From: Tenacibaculum sp. Bg11-29
GTDB lineage: Bacteria > Bacteroidota > Bacteroidia > Flavobacteriales > Flavobacteriaceae
Assembly (NCBI RefSeq): GCF_002836595.1
Contig: NZ_PJBB01000003.1
Location: forward strand, 3,937,501 to 4,001,500
DNA: 64,000 nt
Direction: 5' to 3'
Positions 8,246 through 16,046 of this stretch are shown here, piece by piece. Position numbers and translations under genes: made by a program. Under the pieces are notes generated by a model that searched no databases, was not told the origin of the DNA, and worked only from the letters and a program-made list of their open reading frames with translations. The first letter of the stretch is position 1; each line of letters begins with the position of its first letter.

Positions 8246-9823
8246 TTATAAATCTATAACGATTTCTTTTTCGTCCTCTTCTTCACCGAAATACTCTTTG
8301 TATTTCTTCGGATTTACTTTTCTTAAACCTTCTTCCCAAACAACATACTCACCTACTCCATAACGTCCTTGGTTATGCATCACAAAACTATCAACAGTTA
8401 TTAGTGCATCTGGTAAATGCGTCCATCCTTGGTCTCCTTTAAAATTTCCAGACTTCGTTACTTCAAAAATTAAAATGAACGAAATATTAGGAAACTTCTT
8501 TATAAAGCGATCTTCAAACTCGTGAGGTTTCATACCTGTTCTATGAATGTACGTATTTATCATATCGATAAAAACAAAATCATAATCGCCACTAGCACAT
8601 AATTTTTCAAGGTCTTTTATTTCTCTTGCTTCAGAAAGAAAAGCATTCTCTTTTTCATGTAACCCTGATAACTTCCATAAGTCTTGCGTACTTTTATTTA
8701 TTCCCTGGTCTGCAAAATTATAAAGTATACTTCCAAAATTAGTCAAGTAATTTGCCAGTTTTGTTGCTCCTGCTGTTTTACCATTTTTAGGTTTCCCCCA
8801 AATTGCTAATTTCATTGTTTTTGCAGGTTCCTGCATAAAACTAGCCCACTCCCCTGTAAAAGGCAACGTATCAAAAGTCATATTATTAATATCTGAAGTA
8901 GACAAAACGTTTTTGTGTTGCTTTGTTGTTCCTCTTTTAGATTCATGCAACACTTGTTGCGGTTTTGTTGATTCTTGTTGCGGTTTTGTTGCAACGTTGT
9001 TGTTTTGTTGCAACAAAGGTGTTTTGTTTTCGGCAACAACTTCAGGAAGCACTGTATTTACAGGGGCTTGTACAGTTCCTTCTTTAAATTCTTCTTGTTG
9101 CAGTTTTGTTGCAATTTTGCTGCTACTTGTTGCAATAAGTAATTCTTGCTTTGGTGGTAACCTAAGAATCATTTCTTTAATTGGTGGTAAATCAAGAATT
9201 ATTTCGGGTGCGTTCATTCCCACAACTTCTTTTTGTCTTGTAACTTTCTTTTTGACTGTTTTTAATAATCCATGTAAATACTTTGGAACGCCATTTTCAT
9301 CGCGTTGCAAAATAAAGTCCGTTGCCTTTTGCGCTTGTGAGCTTGCTCTAAATAATAATTTATTATCGTCTTTTAAGTATTTTAAAGCACTTTCCCAATT
9401 CTTTATATATTCTGCATGGTTAGAATTATTACGCCACATAATACCCGCTTCTGCACTTAAAAAAATAGCACCAAATTCTGCCACTAATTCTTCTTTTGCA
9501 TAAGCTGCATTTCCAAAACTTGCACCAGGTACAATACGATCTAATCTTTTTTTATGGCCTGTACTATGAATAAACTCATGAAACAACGTTCTATAGTAAT
9601 CTTCCTTAGTATCAAAGTCATTCAGCTTAGGCATTTGCACAAAGTCCTTCGTAGGGGTGTAATAGGCATTATCTCCACCATGTCTTAACGGTGGATTTGG
9701 TTTTGGATACGCTTTTACAATTGCTTCAGCTGTTGTAATTTTCTCTTTAGCTGTTTTGGCAAATTCTTTTCGGTACTCATCTAATTTAAAATCTATTCCT
9801 TCAATATCTGACCCGTTAAACAC
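8246..9823 (-). CDS. ArdC-like zincin fused to a P-loop ATPase domain (N-terminally truncated)
   Basis: 525 residues from a GTG at 9823; the frame stays open to about 9883 (KSTVPLLRYYCVFNGSDIEG) without an ATG. Residues 1-170 match the C-terminal metallopeptidase part of ArdC/DUF1738 antirestriction proteins, with HEFIH zinc motif at 82-86. The ssDNA-binding N-domain that normally precedes it is absent. A Q/N/T-rich linker (235-300), written in DNA as repeated GTTGCAACAAAA units, leads to a RecA/SIMIBI-like P-loop domain: Walker A GKPKNGKT (343-350), acidic strand FVFIDM. Probably a remnant of an antirestriction or establishment protein; the ATPase part resembles phage/plasmid AAA ATP-binding proteins. 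Confidence 0.7.
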   Translation of the reverse strand: MFNGSDIEGIDFKLDEYRKEFAKTAKEKITTAEAIVKAYPKPNPPLRHGGDNAYYTPTKDFVQMPKLNDFDTKEDYYRTLFHEFIHSTGHKKRLDRIVPGASFGNAAYAKEELVAEFGAIFLSAEAGIMWRNNSNHAEYIKNWESALKYLKDDNKLLFRASSQAQKATDFILQRDENGVPKYLHGLLKTVKKKVTRQKEVVGMNAPEIILDLPPIKEMILRLPPKQELLIATSSSKIATKLQQEEFKEGTVQAPVNTVLPEVVAENKTPLLQQNNNVATKPQQESTKPQQVLHESKRGTTKQHKNVLSTSDINNMTFDTLPFTGEWASFMQEPAKTMKLAIWGKPKNGKTAGATKLANYLTNFGSILYNFADQGINKSTQDLWKLSGLHEKENAFLSEAREIKDLEKLCASGDYDFVFIDMINTYIHRTGMKPHEFEDRFIKKFPNISFILIFEVTKSGNFKGDQGWTHLPDALITVDSFVMHNQGRYGVGEYVVWEEGLRKVNPKKYKEYFGEEEDEKEIVIDL

Positions 9824-9873
9824 ACAGTAGTATCTTAATAAAGGGACTGTCGATTTATAAATAAAGGAACTTC

Positions 9874-10083
9874 CTAAATCCCATCAATTTCTGCTACAAA
9901 TTTTTTAAATTCTCTTGGTGTTATTGTTTTTAATCGTTTCGCTTCTCCTAATGGTATATTCCTAGATTCTGAAATTATTCTATTAATAGTATTACGGAAA
10001 AATCGACTAGAAAGTTTCCAATAATGATTTGCTAATTCCTTTTTTGTCCCCATTAATTTCGGGTAGTTTATTTGAGACTCCAT
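9874..10083 (-). CDS. Small hypothetical protein
   Basis: 69 residues, basic, predicted helical, no known domain. Upstream of the ArdC-like gene on the same strand, and its stop lies inside the region where an intact ArdC N-domain should be, so the two were probably brought together by a deletion. Confidence 0.5.
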   Translation of the reverse strand: MESQINYPKLMGTKKELANHYWKLSSRFFRNTINRIISESRNIPLGEAKRLKTITPREFKKFVAEIDGI

Positions 10084-10215
10084 TGTTTAATTATTTGTTG
10101 CAGTTAAGTTGATTTTCTGTTGCTCTTTTGTTGTAACCTTGTTGCTGTTTTGTTTATTTACTTATCTAAAACCTTTATTAATACTAGGTTTATCTGTTAC
10201 CTAAAGCATTTACGC

Positions 10216-10250
10216 ACTGTTGCAACAAAAGTTAATTTTGTTGCAACAGT
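10216..10250. repeat. 15-bp perfect inverted repeat containing GTTGCAACAAAA
   Basis: ACTGTTGCAACAAAA (10216-10230) pairs exactly with 10236-10250 across a 5-base loop. It sits in the gene-free stretch 10084-10371, which otherwise holds only further GTTGC-rich half sites and a TGTCG...CGACA dyad near 10298-10318. Candidate operator or origin element. Confidence 0.6.
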
Positions 10251-10371
10251 ATTACCTTTTTTTATTGCTTAGGTCTGCATTAATTTTTATATTTGACGCT
10301 GTCGGAGTCTCATTTCGACATTTCTTTTTCATAGCAATTTTCCCACCTCTCTAAGAAGTGGGTTTTTTATT

Positions 10372-10743
10372 TTATAGCTTTTCAAAGGTTAAATAATGCG
10401 TGATTTTAACGTATGCAAGCATTTTAAAGATTATACCCACTGACGGATCAAATATTTTATTGTCTGTTTTTAAAACAAAATGACCACTACCATTAGGATA
10501 ACAGACTCTTACAATACTATTATTAGTAACTTCTTTAAATGCTAAGTTTTTACCACTTATTAGTCTTGTTTTGTAACCATTTCGGTTTAAGAAATTTTGC
10601 AAATCTGACTCAATACTCGTTAGCCAATCTTTACCCAAATATTTACATATTTTGTCAATGGATTTTCCTGTAATCATCGAAAGACATGTTTGTCCACACT
10701 TTTGTGAATGATATGGCTGCTCTATGAAATTAATCTTATTCAT
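10372..10743 (-). CDS. C39-like papain-fold cysteine protease, stand-alone
   Basis: 123 residues, only the peptidase domain. Q9, the CGQTCLSM block with C16, GHFVL with H88 and FDP with D99 give the Gln-Cys-His-Asp set of C39/C39-like peptidases. Real C39 domains cleave double-glycine leaders and are normally fused to an ABC transporter; here no transporter is attached or near. Two GG-leader peptide genes (12595, 16072) lie in the same island, so leader removal is a possible role, but other papain-like activities are equally open. No signal peptide. Confidence 0.6.
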   Translation of the reverse strand: MNKINFIEQPYHSQKCGQTCLSMITGKSIDKICKYLGKDWLTSIESDLQNFLNRNGYKTRLISGKNLAFKEVTNNSIVRVCYPNGSGHFVLKTDNKIFDPSVGIIFKMLAYVKITHYLTFEKL

Positions 10744-10752
10744 TACTACTGT

Positions 10753-10956
10753 TTAAATGATTTTTTTCTTTTTAAGAATTATCGCTAAATGAAATAATGT
10801 TTTAGCTTTATATTCTTTTTTCATTAGCTTCAATCTTTTTTCAATGATTGAAAGACTACAGGGCGTAACTCCTTTTTCCTTTAAATGATTTGAAACATCT
10901 TTTTGAGTCATTCCCAATGACAGTAACTTTACTATTTGTTGATTTATATCATCCAT
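10753..10956 (-). CDS. LuxR/GerE-type HTH protein
   Basis: 67 residues. LLSLGMTQKDVSNHL...LSIIEKRLKLMKKEYKAK fits the LuxR DNA-binding helix-turn-helix, with no sensor domain. 9 bp upstream of the C39-like gene on the same strand, so likely co-transcribed. It is preceded by the linker AATATTAAAATAACAATAG that fronts several non-cassette genes in the island. Confidence 0.6.
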   Translation of the reverse strand: MDDINQQIVKLLSLGMTQKDVSNHLKEKGVTPCSLSIIEKRLKLMKKEYKAKTLFHLAIILKKKKII

Positions 10957-11005
10957 TATTCTATTGTTATTTTAATATTTGTTACTTAAATTCTAGACAT
11001 AAAAA

Positions 11006-11028
11006 AACAACACCTTGTGAGTATTGTT
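11006..11028 (-). terminator. Constant-module terminator R1
   Basis: Stem AACAACAC / GTATTGTT (one mismatch) with the T-run on the minus strand. First of eight copies of the same element; each follows the last attC-like site of a cassette group. Confidence 0.7.
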
Positions 11029-11051
11029 CTGTGGTAAGTAATATTCTTTTT

Positions 11052-11121
11052 GCTAACGTTTCTTGTATGGTGCGTTTACATCCCGAAGGGTGTATATGCA
11101 TTATACAAATTGTTGTATACA
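11052..11121 (-). repeat. attC-like site A1 (short form, 70 bp)
   Basis: Runs from the constant GCTAAC to GTTGTATACA. The inner hairpin is around CATCCCGAAGGGTG; the form matches A8. Follows the gene 11125-11745 in the minus-strand sense. Confidence 0.75.
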
Positions 11122-11124
11122 GTT

Positions 11125-11745
11125 TTACCTTTTAGCCTTATTTCCAAAATCATCCATCAATTTTTGTAACTCAAGGGTTTTTTTATTAGTTCTCGTTAGT
11201 ATGTGTATTGTTGTCATTTTACCTCTAATATTTACATAGTAACTGTTCTGAATACCAATAGTATCTGACTTTTCATCAGTGAAAATGAAATTTAAATATT
11301 TTCCGAAATTCTCACCAAATGTAGCATTGAAATATTCACTTAAAATACATTTAATTTCTGAATTTTGCTTTTGTTCTTTTTTAATTTCTTCTAATAAGCA
11401 AAAATCATAAAGTGAATTTTCATTCTCGAGATTCGGCATTTTTAGTGTATCTGAATCTACAAATCCGAATGCCTTATTAAAAGGGTCCTCTTTTTCAATA
11501 AACCCAATAGAATATTCACCGTGAATTTGTTCAAAAGTTTTTTGACTTTTAATTATTTTTTTAAAATCATCTTTTGAAAAAACATAATCATAATTTGTAT
11601 TCACAGATACTTTTTTCTCAAATACTATTGAATCATTTTTAGAATGTTTTACATTGATGTCTTTCCATTTGTTTTTTTTGCTATTTGTACAAGAAGAAAC
11701 AAAAAAGCATAATATTAAAAATTTAAGGATGGATAATATTTTCAT
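11125..11745 (-). CDS. Cassette gene 1: putative lipoprotein, unknown function
   Basis: 206 residues with a lipoprotein signal (FLILCFFVSSC, lipobox Cys near 19). The rest is a charged, soluble domain that I do not recognise. The cassette flanks GTTGTATACA (11112-11121) and TGTATACAAC (11756-11765) are exact complements. Likely an outer-membrane or periplasmic lipoprotein. Confidence 0.7.
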   Translation of the reverse strand: MKILSILKFLILCFFVSSCTNSKKNKWKDINVKHSKNDSIVFEKKVSVNTNYDYVFSKDDFKKIIKSQKTFEQIHGEYSIGFIEKEDPFNKAFGFVDSDTLKMPNLENENSLYDFCLLEEIKKEQKQNSEIKCILSEYFNATFGENFGKYLNFIFTDEKSDTIGIQNSYYVNIRGKMTTIHILTRTNKKTLELQKLMDDFGNKAKR

Positions 11746-11765
11746 TTTTTTTAATTGTATACAAC

Positions 11766-11788
11766 TTGTTTATATAAGTATCTCTAAT
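11766..11788 (-). repeat. Truncated cassette-leader site T1
   Basis: Keeps only TTGTTTATATAAGTA of the roughly 70-bp leader hairpin seen intact at 15811-15880. The remainder has been replaced by the gene 11788-12354. Confidence 0.55.
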
Positions 11789-12354
11789 TAAATTTCATCT
11801 ATTCTTTTAGTTATTTTATCTATCTCTATTTTGAATTTATCTTTTATAATTATAGATATAAAAATTATTTTATTGTCTTTTAAAATATTAAAGTTATAAC
11901 CAAAACTAATTGAATCATTTACAATAATTTCATAGACTTGGTATTCTTTATACGGTAATTTAAACCTATTATTTCTTTCATATCTAAAATTAGGTGTAGT
12001 AACCTCTCCATATTTATGACCAACTATATAAGCCAAAAAATAAATTTCCATTTCGTCAATATTAGAAAATGGGTAAACATAATAACTACTAGCAAATGAA
12101 CCTATAAGTTTATTTTTTTTCCATAGTTCTGATTCGTATTTGTATGTAATTTCTTCAGATTTTTTATCAACAACCTTTTCAAATTTATTGTTTTTAATTT
12201 CAATATTAACTAAAAGCTGTTCTGCTAAAATATCTTTCTCAAAAAAAATTTTCGTTTTATCTGATTCTTGAAAATTAACTTTTTGTTTAGTATTATTACA
12301 ACTAATAAAAAATAACAACATCAAATAAAAAAATCGATTTACATTTAACTGCAT
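11788..12354 (-). CDS. Putative lipoprotein, unknown function
   Basis: 188 residues with a lipoprotein signal (YLMLLFFISC, Cys near 19). No recognised domain. Unlike its neighbours it lacks complementary cassette flanks: its 3' side abuts a truncated leader site and its 5' side a degenerate constant module (ACTTACCACA element at about 12420). It may be an insertion into the module. Confidence 0.65.
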   Translation of the reverse strand: MQLNVNRFFYLMLLFFISCNNTKQKVNFQESDKTKIFFEKDILAEQLLVNIEIKNNKFEKVVDKKSEEITYKYESELWKKNKLIGSFASSYYVYPFSNIDEMEIYFLAYIVGHKYGEVTTPNFRYERNNRFKLPYKEYQVYEIIVNDSISFGYNFNILKDNKIIFISIIIKDKFKIEIDKITKRIDEI

Positions 12355-12504
12355 CTATTATCAAATAATTTATATTAAAATGTAAATGTATAAAACAATA
12401 TAATTTATAATTCTTTTTTCTTACCACAATTATGTCAATGAACTTTTTTCAGTTTTAATGGCTCTGAAAACCTACACTATTTATATTATTTGTTAATTTT
12501 AGTT

Positions 12505-12530
12505 AAGTAAGGTTCAGCCTTACTTTTTTT
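12505..12530 (+). promoter_or_regulatory. Attenuator-like hairpin ahead of GG-peptide gene 1
   Basis: AAGTAAGG / CCTTACTT stem with 5-base loop and a run of seven T, about 65 bp before the ATG. The same element precedes the second peptide gene (15983-16008), which argues for conserved transcription attenuation. Confidence 0.55.
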
Positions 12531-12568
12531 ACGGTTTTTTATCATCAATTTTATTTTATACTATTTAG

Positions 12569-12593
12569 ATTTGAGAAACTTTAAAACTCAAAT
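12569..12593 (+). promoter_or_regulatory. Start-site hairpin of GG-peptide gene 1
   Basis: ATTTGAG (12569-12575) pairs with CTCAAAT (12587-12593), ending 1 bp before the ATG. Identical stems at 16047-16070 suggest control of translation initiation. Confidence 0.5.
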
Positions 12594-12594
12594 T

Positions 12595-12729
12595 ATGTTA
12601 AAGAACATTTCAAACTTAGGTTCAGTATTAAATAAAACTGAACAACAATTAATTAATGGTGGTAATATACATTGCTGTATGTTGTTAGTTAACAACTGCT
12701 GCGATCCTAAAATCCCAACTGATGATTGA
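12595..12729 (+). CDS. Double-glycine-leader, cysteine-rich peptide 1
   Basis: 44 residues, too short for routine gene calls. The leader MLKNISNLGSVLNKTEQQ ends in LINGG at 23, followed by a 21-residue core with four Cys as two CC pairs. This is the bacteriocin/pheromone-type GG leader seen in many small Flavobacteria peptides. It shares leader, 5' hairpin, attenuator and a downstream terminator with the gene at 16072. No maturation enzyme or ABC exporter is adjacent; a C39-like protease is at 10372. Opposite in strand to the cassettes. Function is inferred from the leader only. Confidence 0.7.
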   Translation: MLKNISNLGSVLNKTEQQLINGGNIHCCMLLVNNCCDPKIPTDD

Positions 12730-12734
12730 TTTAT

Positions 12735-12760
12735 AAGCGAACTTCGGTTCGCTTTTCTTT
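12735..12760 (+). terminator. Terminator of GG-peptide gene 1
   Basis: AAGCGAAC-TTCG-GTTCGCTT (12735-12754), a stable tetraloop hairpin followed by a T-rich tract, 5 bp past the stop. Confidence 0.85.
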
Positions 12761-12822
12761 TGTCAATATTCTTCATTCTACTGTTATTTTAATATTTGTT
12801 ACTTAAATTTTAGACATAAAAA

Positions 12823-12845
12823 AACAACACCTTGTGAGTGTTGTT
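12823..12845 (-). terminator. Constant-module terminator R2
   Basis: AACAACAC / GTGTTGTT, 7-base loop, T7 on the minus strand; ends the cassette group of 13007-15793. Confidence 0.8.
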
Positions 12846-12868
12846 CTGTGGTAAGTTATATTCTTTTT

Positions 12869-12999
12869 GCTAACGGTTGGTGTATGGTTTGTTGCGTATT
12901 TAAATGTACTCATTTTTGGTTAAACGACTAACTTCACAAAGAATTACTTACCTTTGGTTTAGCAATTTATAGCAATAAACTATACACTGTGTTAGGCAA
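12869..12999 (-). repeat. attC-like site A2
   Basis: 131 bp from constant GCTAAC to GTTAGGCAA (12991-12999). The outer arms TTGCG... and ...AGCAATTTATAG pair imperfectly. R' side joins the constant module; R'' belongs to gene 13007-13567. Confidence 0.75.
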
Positions 13000-13006
13000 T
13001 GTTTTC

Positions 13007-13567
13007 TTATTCATATTCTCGTAATTCAAATGATAAGTTTGAAAAATTATCTCGAAATGCATTTATTCCCGCCTCTAATTCTAATCTGATTTGAGAACTA
13101 CTAACAATTTCTCCTCTAACACCAGTATGAGTGCTTGGAGTGTTATAAAAAATGACGGAATTATTAATGTCAATGGAGGTGTCAAGAGTTCCTAGGTACT
13201 TCCCCTGTGATTCCCTTATCCAGCTAATATCCAATCCCAATGTGTTTTCCAAAATTGCAGATGTTGGATTAGTTGCACCTGATTGACTAATTAATGATAC
13301 ATATCTATTAAACCCTAGATTTGCATTTTGTCCATTGCAAATAAATTTAGTGTTGTCAACTTCTGTTAGTTCAAGTTGATTATTGGAGTTCAAATCAATA
13401 CCACTTTGAATTTGAAAACCACCATTGGAACAATTTCCACCAGGTTGCTCGATTAGAGTGACAATTAAACTGTTTAATCCATCAATACCATCCGTCCCAT
13501 CATCTCCACTACAACTTATAATTAGTGTTATTAATAATACTAAAAATATTTTAGTTACTTTTCTCAT
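13007..13567 (-). CDS. Cassette gene 2: lipoprotein with DUF7151-like repeat
   Basis: 186 residues. Lipoprotein signal (LLITLIISC, Cys19) followed by GDDGTDGIDGLN and the block GGNCSNGGFQIQSGIDLN...EVDNTKFICNG, a cysteine-paired module common in surface lipoproteins of marine bacteria (DUF7151-type). The C-terminal half is a beta-rich unknown. Flanks GTTAGGCAA / TTGCCTAAC, the textbook attC R'/R'' heptamer pair. Likely cell-surface. Confidence 0.75.
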   Translation of the reverse strand: MRKVTKIFLVLLITLIISCSGDDGTDGIDGLNSLIVTLIEQPGGNCSNGGFQIQSGIDLNSNNQLELTEVDNTKFICNGQNANLGFNRYVSLISQSGATNPTSAILENTLGLDISWIRESQGKYLGTLDTSIDINNSVIFYNTPSTHTGVRGEIVSSSQIRLELEAGINAFRDNFSNLSFELREYE

Positions 13568-13590
13568 AATAATTGAATATGTTTTTAATG

Positions 13591-13727
13591 TTGCCTAACG
13601 GTCTCGTATAAGAATAGTTGCGGGTTTGTGTGCGAGGATTTTCCGAAGGAAAATCAGACGTAGCAAACACGCAACTACCTTTGATTAAGCACTAAACCGC
13701 AATTGTTTTTATACATTGTTGTGCTTA
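13591..13727 (-). repeat. attC-like site A3
   Basis: 137 bp between TTGCCTAAC (13591) and GTTGTGCTTA (ends 13727). Central hairpin GATTTTCCgaaGGAAAATC; outer arms GTTGCGGGTTTG / ACCGCAAT. Confidence 0.8.
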
Positions 13728-13761
13728 GTGTTTTTATTTTTTATAATCAATTCAGTCAGTT

Positions 13762-14172
13762 TTAGAGTTGAATTGTCGTATTCGTTTTTAACAATTCCAA
13801 AATTTTTATTCGGTCAGTAATATTATCATAAAAAATCCAATCTGATATTGTTCCAGTCGACTTTTTGAATCGTTTTTCCAATGCTGTTGAGTTTCTGTTA
13901 ATCAAAGCATCGTTATCCAAATTATTCAGAATTTCCACAATTAATTTTTCCGCATATTCATCATCAATTTCCGTCCAGTTTTCGATTTCTGGTGTTGATA
14001 TTAATTCAACAAAACTTACCAAGTCAGAACTTCTCCAATAGTTTTTCAAAAAGTCTACGTCTATTTTTAAAGACGATAATTCATTAATGTTTTCTACTGT
14101 CTTTTCAGCGGATTCTGTTCCGTTTTCAAATCTGATAATTAGTTCTTTTATTTTACTTTTCAGTTCTTCCAT
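13762..14172 (-). CDS. Cassette gene 3: hypothetical cytoplasmic protein
   Basis: 136 residues from ATG at 14172; the frame is open to a GTG at 14196, but that lies in the cassette flank. Acidic, helical, no signal peptide. I do not recognise a family; length and composition resemble small immunity-type proteins, which is only a hint. Flanks GTTGTGCTTA / TAAGCACAAC perfect over 10 bp. Confidence 0.7.
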   Translation of the reverse strand: MEELKSKIKELIIRFENGTESAEKTVENINELSSLKIDVDFLKNYWRSSDLVSFVELISTPEIENWTEIDDEYAEKLIVEILNNLDNDALINRNSTALEKRFKKSTGTISDWIFYDNITDRIKILELLKTNTTIQL

Positions 14173-14189
14173 TATCAGTTTTTTCACAT

Positions 14190-14328
14190 TAAGCACAACG
14201 TTGTTGTGTAAGATTAGTTGCGTGTTTTAAGCAGTGAATTTAGTAAATAAAACACGAACCAAGAAAGTCCGTTTGGACTTTCGTAAATTGGCTAAAACCA
14301 GCAATTAATTTTACACGGTGTTGGCAAA
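14190..14328 (-). repeat. attC-like site A4
   Basis: 139 bp from TAAGCACAAC to GTTGGCAAA. Central hairpin GAAAGTCCgtttGGACTTTC; near-identical to A11 and A12 (30.4 and 31.3 kb). Confidence 0.85.
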
Positions 14329-14334
14329 TCGTTT

Positions 14335-14877
14335 TTATTCTGTTTTTATTTTTTCCCACTTTCCTTTTCTAAAATACATATTATGAAACTTTTTAGATTT
14401 AAAAACTAAATAAAAATTCCACCAACTTTTTCGATAAGTTGTCGGATTAGTTTCAGTAATATGGTGATTAGGTTCATTCATTTTCAGAACGAGTCTTTCA
14501 GAACTATATGGTTTTACAGTTGATATTGTTCCTTTATTTATTGAAATTATTTTTTCGTTTTCCATTGTATAAAGAAAAATAGAATCGTTTTCAGTTATTT
14601 CCATTTTAAAATGGTTGTATTGCCAATCAGCTTGTTTTCCTTTGAAAAAGTTTCGGTCGATTGTATATTCTCCATAATAATCGTCCTTTTCAAGAAAACT
14701 TGTATCAGGAAATAAGCTCGCAATTAAGGATAGTCCAATCAGACAAAAAATTGGTATCCAAATACAACCAATTGCTTTAAAAAACCCTTCTTTTTTACTG
14801 AATGCTCCCAATAAAAAAAGTATTAAAGTTAAAGGAAGAATTATGAAAATCATTCCAAGATTAAATCCAAATCCCAT
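14335..14877 (-). CDS. Cassette gene 4a: membrane-anchored hypothetical protein
   Basis: 180 residues. Two N-terminal membrane segments (about 5-25 and 34-53), then a beta-rich domain (EYTIDRNFFKGKQADWQYNH) of unknown function. 19 bp downstream of gene 14897-15190; the two share one cassette, as flanks GTTGGCAAA (14320) and TTTACCAAC (15197) enclose both. Confidence 0.7.
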   Translation of the reverse strand: MGFGFNLGMIFIILPLTLILFLLGAFSKKEGFFKAIGCIWIPIFCLIGLSLIASLFPDTSFLEKDDYYGEYTIDRNFFKGKQADWQYNHFKMEITENDSIFLYTMENEKIISINKGTISTVKPYSSERLVLKMNEPNHHITETNPTTYRKSWWNFYLVFKSKKFHNMYFRKGKWEKIKTE

Positions 14878-14896
14878 TTAGTTTATATTCATTTTT

Positions 14897-15190
14897 TTAT
14901 TCGGAAAACACATAAAATTCATCTAAAAATTCTCCAGAAATATTTAAGTGATATTCGTAAAATCCAATTTTATTTTTTTCAAAAATATTAACCTTTCCAA
15001 TAATAACTATTCTGCCATTAAAATCATTAGGTATTTTAATCTCAATTCCGCTAAATTCATATTTTAATTTATCTGTTTCTCGATTATCAATTGTAGGATT
15101 ATTTTTAATTAATTCACCGAGAAAATGGAATGTTTTCTCTTTGACTTTTAAGGTATTTATTATTTCAAATATTTGATTTTTCGCTTTCAT
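14897..15190 (-). CDS. Cassette gene 4b: hypothetical protein
   Basis: 97 residues, soluble, beta-rich in the second half. First gene of the only clear two-gene cassette. No recognised domain. Flank complementarity has one mismatch (GTTGGCAAA versus GTTGGTAAA). Confidence 0.6.
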   Translation of the reverse strand: MKAKNQIFEIINTLKVKEKTFHFLGELIKNNPTIDNRETDKLKYEFSGIEIKIPNDFNGRIVIIGKVNIFEKNKIGFYEYHLNISGEFLDEFYVFSE

Positions 15191-15196
15191 TAAATG

Positions 15197-15335
15197 TTTA
15201 CCAACGGGCTTGTATATGGAAATTTGCGGGTTTGTGTGCGAGGATTTTCCGAAGGAAAATCAGAAGCTAGCAAACAAAGCAATTAACTTTGGTTAAGCTA
15301 AAAATAGCAATTTTTTATATACGGTGTTACCATTA
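15197..15335 (-). repeat. attC-like site A5
   Basis: 139 bp from TTTACCAAC to GTTACCATTA. Central hairpin GATTTTCCgaaGGAAAATC as in A3. Confidence 0.8.
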
Positions 15336-15340
15336 GTTTT

Positions 15341-15793
15341 TTATATTTTATAATAACCTCCGTCTTTCCATAATCTAGTTCCTAGAAAATTTCCGCAAAA
15401 GTCGTATCGTTTTATTGGGCTTAGTTTTTCCACATTTTTACCGTGACTAAAAATCCAAATTTCATTTTCAACAATTTTTATCCGATTAAATTTTCTAGTA
15501 TCAGAAGCGTCCATTGAGCTTATGAAAACTGATTTTTTTTCAAAAACCTAATTTCCACTTTGGTCAATAATTCGGTCAGTCACAATGACTTTTTTATGCC
15601 TTAAAGTCCAAAATAAAAACTTTCGTTTCTTTTCAGTCCGTTCAGTTTTCAGAGTCACGTTTTCAATTCCGCAATCATTTTTTTTAGTCAGATTTACGTT
15701 TTGAATTTCAGACGTTTTGATTTCGCTATTCAGATTAATGAATAAGAAAATTAAACTTAATGATGTTGTGAATATTGTTTTGATGACGGTCAT
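15341..15793 (-). pseudogene. Cassette gene 5: secreted protein interrupted by an amber codon
   Basis: One frame runs from ATG 15793 to TAA 15341-15343 (150 codons) with a single TAG at 15548-15550. Before it: a signal peptide and a basic region (81 residues, ends DRIIDQSGN). After it: VFEKKSVFISSMDASDTRK...YDFCGNFLGTRLWKDG, clearly protein-like. The halves read as one beta-rich secreted protein. Flanks GTTACCATTA / TAATGGTAAC are perfect, so the cassette is otherwise intact. A recent nonsense mutation is most likely. Confidence 0.7.
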
Positions 15794-15810
15794 TTTAAAT
15801 TAATGGTAAC

Positions 15811-15880
15811 TTGTTTATATAAGCACCTTTAGTACTTATAGACAAACCAAATGGAGGTATATGCGTACTAAAGGTGCTTA
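15811..15880 (-). repeat. Cassette-leader hairpin T2 (attI-like, full form)
   Basis: Begins right after the cassette flank with TTGTTTATATAAGCACC. Arms AAGCACCTTTAGTAC and GTACTAAAGGTGCTT are 15 bp perfect, extended by ATATAC/GTATAT across a 2-nt internal bulge, loop about 13 nt. On the minus strand it directly precedes the first gene of a cassette group. Full copies also at T3, T4, T6 and T7. Confidence 0.75.
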
Positions 15881-15982
15881 AAATTACATCTTTTTTTACT
15901 TACCACAATTATGTCAATGAACTTTTTTGCTTTTTAGTAGTGCTAATAACTACACTTATTTTATATTTTGTTAATTTTAGTT

Positions 15983-16008
15983 AAGTAAGGTTACCCCTTA
16001 CTTTTTTT
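15983..16008 (+). promoter_or_regulatory. Attenuator-like hairpin ahead of GG-peptide gene 2
   Basis: AAGTAAGG (15983-15990) / CCTTACTT (15996-16003) plus T-run; same element and distance as at 12505. Confidence 0.55.
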
Positions 16009-16046
16009 ACGGTTTTTTCTTATTAATCTTATTTTTTACAACTTAT

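Noticed and set aside
8913..9503. Plus-strand cysteine-rich 196-codon ORF
   Set aside because: It is the complement of the Q/N-rich linker of the ArdC-like gene; the CC-rich sequence is a by-product of GTTGCAACAA repeats.
10341..10361. Hairpin CCCAC...GTGGG as terminator of the C39-like gene
   Set aside because: The T-run is on the plus-strand side, so it would not end the minus-strand gene; pairing is also imperfect.
12588..12776. 62-codon minus-strand ORF opposite GG-peptide gene 1
   Set aside because: It begins behind the common linker but then runs antisense through the peptide gene and its terminator; it encodes nothing protein-like, so at most the first few codons are a remnant.
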